A stretch of DNA of 64,000 nt from Zingiber officinale. Taxonomy: Eukaryota > Streptophyta > Magnoliopsida > Zingiberales > Zingiberaceae. Where the stretch lies: positions 5,629,474 through 5,693,473 of the forward strand of contig NC_056002.1 in assembly GCF_018446385.1 (NCBI RefSeq), given 5' to 3'. A program made the translations under genes and the position numbers. The first letter of the stretch is position 1; the number at the start of each line of letters is the position of its first letter. Shown in pieces: positions 59,801 through 64,000 of this stretch. The notes under the pieces were generated by a model, which was not told the origin of the DNA, made no database searches, and saw nothing but the letters and a program-made list of their open reading frames with translations.

Positions 59801-62477
59801 TGTTATAGTGTATACTAAAAGCCTAGCTTTTGGTATAAACATTTATCTAGAAATAAGAATCACATTGGTCAAATGTCTACATTTATGATAAATGTAGTTG
59901 CTCAATTAATTTATATTGTAGATAACATGGTGTGTGGTGTCACATACAGAAGATCATGTTATCGGTTCCTTATAAATTATAAACAGTAGCTCACGACCAA
60001 GATGGAAAGGAACAAACCATTGGAAGGTCGTAGTGTAATTAGGTATTAGTTTATCTTAACTATATAATTACACTAGTACACTTAGAGTGTATTGAGTAGG
60101 ACCATTTGAGGTCGTTCCTTTTATACTGACTTTATAAAGGAACAAAGACCTCAGTTATTATGGAAGTGTGTGCTCTTAATCCTAATATAATAACAATCAC
60201 ATATATTTGATATTTATTTCTTTAATTTATCAATGGGTGAGATTTAGTTCGATGAATCAATAAGCCCGATAAGTTGGGAAATGATATCACTTATAGTGTG
60301 TGTTGTTGATTATAGAAGGAAACTGTGTCCTAGTAATCTAGGTTGAGAATGTCCTCAAGAGGAGCTCATAAGGATTGTCATGTTAAACCCTGCAGGTGGA
60401 CTTAGTCCGACATGACGATAAGGTTGAGTGGTACTACTCTTGGACTAAGATATTAATTAAATGAGTTGTCGATAACTCGCTTAATTAATGGACATTTGAC
60501 ATCTTAAACACAGGAGACTAACACACTCATAATAAGAAGGAGCCCAAATGTAATTTTGGATTGGTGCGATAGTTCAATAATAGTTCTTTAGTGGAATGAA
60601 TTATTATTGATGGAATTAAGTTGTGTGTTCGGAACACGGGAAGCTTAATTTCATCGGAGACCAAAACCAATTCCTCCTCTCGGTCCCTATCGTAGCCTCT
60701 TGTATATAGAGATTTATACCCACCACATGCCCACCTTCTTACCCAACCAATAGGGGCCGGCCAAGCTAAGCTTGAAACTCAAGCTTAGGGCCGGCCAAGC
60801 CTAAAGGTTGGCCTTATGGTGGCCGGCCAATAGCTTGGAGCCCAAGCTTAGGTGGCCGGCCACATCATATTTAAAAGGATTTTTTATTAAAATTATTTCT
60901 TATGTGGATATCATGATTTTAAAAGAGAGTTTAAAATTAAAAATTTCCTTTTATAACTTTCTACAAAGATTAAGAGAAGAGATTAATCTCTTTCCTTATT
61001 TGTAGATTAAAAGGATGGTTTTAATTTTTGTAAAACTTTCCTTATTTGTAAATCATCTACATGTTTAAAAGAGAGTTTAAAATTTGAAATCTTTCCTTAT
61101 TTGTTGATTAAAGGAGGATTTTAAATTTTAAGAAAACTTTCAATTTTAATCATGTTCATGATTTAAAAGAGAGTTTAAAATTAAATATTCTCTTTTATAA
61201 GTTTCTACAAAAGATTAAGAAAAGATTTGATATCTTTCCTTATTTGTAGATTAAAAGAGATTTTAATTTTTTAGAGATAACTTTCTTTTTATCCACATGT
61301 TTAAAAGAAATATTTTAATTTATAAAATTTCCTTTTTATTAACCACCATGAAGGGAAAAATTATTTGAGAAATTTTTATAAATTTCCGAAAGCAAATTAG
61401 GAAGTTTTAATTCTTGTGTGAATTAAAATTTCCTTGATTTGTGGAATGGTGTGGCCGGCCATTGTATTTGTAAAAAGGAAATTATTTTTAATTAAATAAA
61501 ATTTTCTTTTTCATGGAAAAATAATTAAGGAAGTTTTTAATTAAATTTCCTTATTTGCCAAGACCAAGGATTATAAAAGAGGGGGTAGAGAAGGCTTCAT
61601 GGTGAACAACCTCTATTATTTCTCTCCCTCTTTTCCTTGGTGTTGTGGCCGGCCAACCTCTCTTCCTCTCTTCCTCTTGGTGGTGGCCGAACCTTCTCTA
61701 TTGGCTTGGAGCTCTTGTGGTGGCCGGATACTACTTGGAGAAGAAGAAGAAGAAGGAGATATAGCTTGTATCCCTTGGAGCTTGGTTGGTGTTTTGTTCT
61801 TCGTCCTTGGTGAAGCTTCTTTGTGTTGGCCGAACCTAGCTAGGAGGAGAAGAAGGTGCTTGGTGGTTTCTCATCTCGGAAGATCGTTGCCCACACAACG
61901 TCCGAGGTTAGAAGAGGAATACGGTAGAAGATCAAGAGGTCTTTCTAAAAGGTATAACTAGTAATTTTTCTTTCCGCATCATGCTAGTTATTTATGGAAA
62001 TAATACCAAATACAAGAGGCTTACGATTCTAGTATTTCGAATATGTTTTTCGAAGTTGTGTTCTTTTGTTTTATTTTTCCTTGTGATTTGATTGTTCTTT
62101 TCAGTTAACCTAAAGTTATTTTAGGAAATTAAATATTAGATTTCTATAAAAGGTTTTGTCTAGTCGGTGGTGGTTGCTCCCATATCCAAGAAGGTCATGT
62201 GTCTCGCCACGTCAGTACTGGGAACCAATTATAGAAATTAATATTTAATGGAATTAATAACTTAAGGTGATTTGGGTCGAACGTGTTAAGTTCCGCAGGA
62301 GATCCAAGTCAAAACCTAAAAGAATAAATAGATTAAGTTTTGGATCAAACGTGTTAAGTTCCGCAGGCGATCCAAAATTTAATTTAAAAGAACACATAGT
62401 AGCTAGGAAAAGGTTCAGACCTTTGTACAAAATTTTTGTACAGTGGAACCTCTAGGCTTTCCGAGTAGCAACCAACA
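59801..62477 (+). repeat. 3' LTR of element C
   Basis: 2677 bp, very close to the 5' LTR. Differences are single bases and short indels, for example the loss of a few bases in GTTCGGGGCGAACACGGG (here GTTCGGAACACGGG). Confidence 0.9.
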
Positions 62478-63058
62478 CCTTCTTCTTCCTTCCTTCAAGT
62501 TTCGGCCAAGCAAAAACTTCCAAAGGATGAAGAACTTTTTCCACCAACCAAGCTCCAAGGGATGCAAGAAACAAGCCTCCTTTCTCTCCTTTTCTCCAAG
62601 TTAGATCCGACCACTTCTATGTCTCCAAGAGGTGATGAAGTCTCGGCCACAAGAAGGAGAAGAGAGAAGGGGAAGGGGAACCTCTAGGGGCCGACCACAC
62701 CTAGGAAGAAAAGAGAGGAAGAAAAAGAATAGAGTCGTTCTTTATTAAGGTACCTCTACCCCCTCTTTTATAATCCTTGGTCTTGGCAAATAAGGAAATT
62801 TTAATAAAAACTTCCTTAATTCTTTTGCAATGAAAAAGAAAAATTAATTAATTAAAAATTAATTTTCTTTTTCCAATTTTCTTGGCCGACCACTTTCTCC
62901 CCAAAACAAGGAAAGTTTTAATTAAAACAAGAATTAAAACTTCCTAATTTGTTTCCGGAAATTTATAAAAATTTATCCAATAATTTTTATCCCTTCATGA
63001 TTGGTTAATAAAAAGGAAATTTTATAAATTAAAAACTTTCTTTTAAACATGTGGATAA
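62478..63058 (-). mobile_element. Element B, LTR fragment right of element C
   Basis: Continuation of the B LTR interrupted at 50780. The complement matches element C's LTR from its TATA region upstream (CCTCTTTTATAATCC, TGGTCTTGGCAAATAAGG, AAACATGTGGATAA). Element D interrupts it at 63059. Confidence 0.8.
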
Positions 63059-64000
63059 TGTTGGAGGATCGGTGGCCGCTAGAGGGGGGGTGAATAGCGT
63101 CTCACCCAAAACTTTACTTCCTATAATGTTAGTGCACAGCGGAATACAAAAATAAACTAACAAATACGAAAGTTAACCTAAAAACAATAAGGAAGAAGAC
63201 AACAAACCAAACACAAACCCTAACACAAGGCGTTTACGTGGTTCGGAGATAACTTGCTCCTACTCCACGGAGTGTCCGTAAGGTGGACGATCCCTCAATC
63301 CGTCGGTGGATTAGTCCCCGACAAACTCCGGCTAGCTCAACCTCCTTGTGGGTGGAGAAACCTCACCACAACTCCAACCAAGATCTCTTGGACAAAAGAG
63401 AAACCTTGAGCACTTAGTGACTACTAATTAGGCTTTAACCAAGTCTAATTTCGTCACCTTGGCCGGCCATACCAAGCTCCTTCTTATAAAGCTTGGAACA
63501 AATCAGAACCTGATTTGCCTGTTACCAGTCGACTGGTCCTTGCACCAGTCGACTGGTGCCAGCCCAACGGCTCTCTCAACGGCTCTGCTACAGTGCATCA
63601 GTCGACTGATCCATCACCAGTCGACTGCTACATTGCGCTACAGTACGCTACAGTAACTGCTACGGTGCCGCTACAGTGAAACCCTAAAACTAGGATTTTA
63701 CTCCGAGTACAATCTCTCATGCACTTGTACCCTCACCCTTATGACTCATTTGACGCTTTCTTTGCAGCCTTGACCTTTTGCCTTCAAGCCTACTTCCTTT
63801 GGCTCTCGTCCCTCGGATGCATCCAAGCCCGCGGCTTGTCCCCAATGCTATCCTTCGCGTATGCCTCGAAGTCGCTTCCCTCGGCCATTGTCCTTGTTGC
63901 CTTGTCCACGGTCCCTCGGATGCTCCATCCTTCACCGGACCCGAAGCCGTCAACTTGAGTCACATGTGTCACCTGCAGTCCTGCACAACTCAAGTACACA
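63059..64000 (-). mobile_element. Element D: partial LTR at the window edge
   Basis: Begins TGTTGGAGGATCGGTGGCC and, read on the minus strand, ends like A-type LTRs: TATTCACCCCCCC, with the CGTCCACCTTACGGACACTCC and GTGGTGAGGTTTCTCCACCC landmarks in the same order. Its U3 has a different palindrome, ACCAGTCGACTGGT (63525-63630), in place of GATCGGTC. It is inserted in element B's LTR. The remainder lies outside the window. A small TACAGT/CTACAGT cluster is at 63585-63680. Confidence 0.75.

Larger units (their letters stand above)
50781..62477 (+). mobile_element. Element C: 11.7-kb copia-like retrotransposon (TSD CCTTC)
   Basis: LTRs of about 2.69 kb (50781-53470 and 59801-62477) begin TGTTAGAGTG/TGTTATAGTG and end GTAGCAACCAACA. 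Perfect CCTTC duplications lie at 50776-50780 and 62478-62482. A tRNA-Met primer-binding site follows the 5' LTR, and the polypurine tract AGTGGGAGAT precedes the 3' LTR. The interior holds copia pol in the order GAG-preintegrase, integrase, RT, RNase H, all with stops and frameshifts, plus a later solo-LTR insertion. It lies inside the LTR of a same-family copy, B, in opposite orientation. Confidence 0.92.

Noticed and set aside
52592-61961. 120-residue frame present twice (52592-52954 and 61599-61961)
   Set aside because: Lies in both LTRs of element C, downstream of the TATA box. Duplication reflects the LTR pair, not conservation; no domain seen.

Overview
This is flowering-plant nuclear DNA. 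Genes are sparse, with spliceosomal introns and GC-rich exons inside AT-rich flanks, and repeats make up much of the window. The strongly GC-rich MYB exon and the repeat-heavy right side suggest a monocot. A member of the Zingiberales would fit, but that placement is a guess.

Gene-bearing part (about 4-36 kb). Six genes can be supported: a CLE signalling-peptide precursor (6508-6735, -); an R2R3-MYB of the MYB30/60/96 type (8188-9051, -); a nine-exon cellulose-synthase-like A mannan synthase (13240-19370, +); a three-exon PSY-type sulfated-peptide precursor (20076-20504, -) that only appears after splicing; a cycling-DOF-factor transcription factor (31695-33318, +); and a short R2R3-MYB of the MYB52/54/105 type (34739-35397, -). 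A decayed duplicate of the CLE gene lies at about 4.0-4.4 kb and has lost the part encoding the peptide. These genes are independent units, not a cluster with one job: two secreted-peptide precursors, three transcription factors and one Golgi glycosyltransferase.

Small mobile elements between the genes: a 173-bp hairpin MITE with an 8-bp target duplication (872-1044); a 2.4-kb array of alternating inverted monomers (1618-4010); a 975-bp terminal-inverted-repeat element with an 8-bp target duplication (22421-23395); a tRNA-derived SINE with an 11-bp target duplication (23616-23828) and a truncated relative (29405-29502); and a 4.2-kb LTR element without recognisable coding capacity (24605-28845).

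Repeat part (about 36-64 kb). Two LTRs of one gypsy-like family lie in opposite orientation (36.2-37.4 kb and 38.1-39.5 kb). The right one leads into a decayed gag-protease-RT region that breaks off near 42.2 kb. From there to the window end is a nest of Ty1-copia-like elements. Element B (- strand, truncated) is the host. Element A (42815-49524, TSD TACTT) carries gag but no pol. Element C (50781-62477, TSD CCTTC) belongs to the same family as B but has the opposite orientation; it sits in B's LTR and itself contains a solo LTR of an A-related family (56408-58235, TSD TTTTA). Element D (63059 to the window end, -) is also inserted in B's LTR. Target-site duplications readable on both sides of A, C and the solo LTR fix the order of these insertions.
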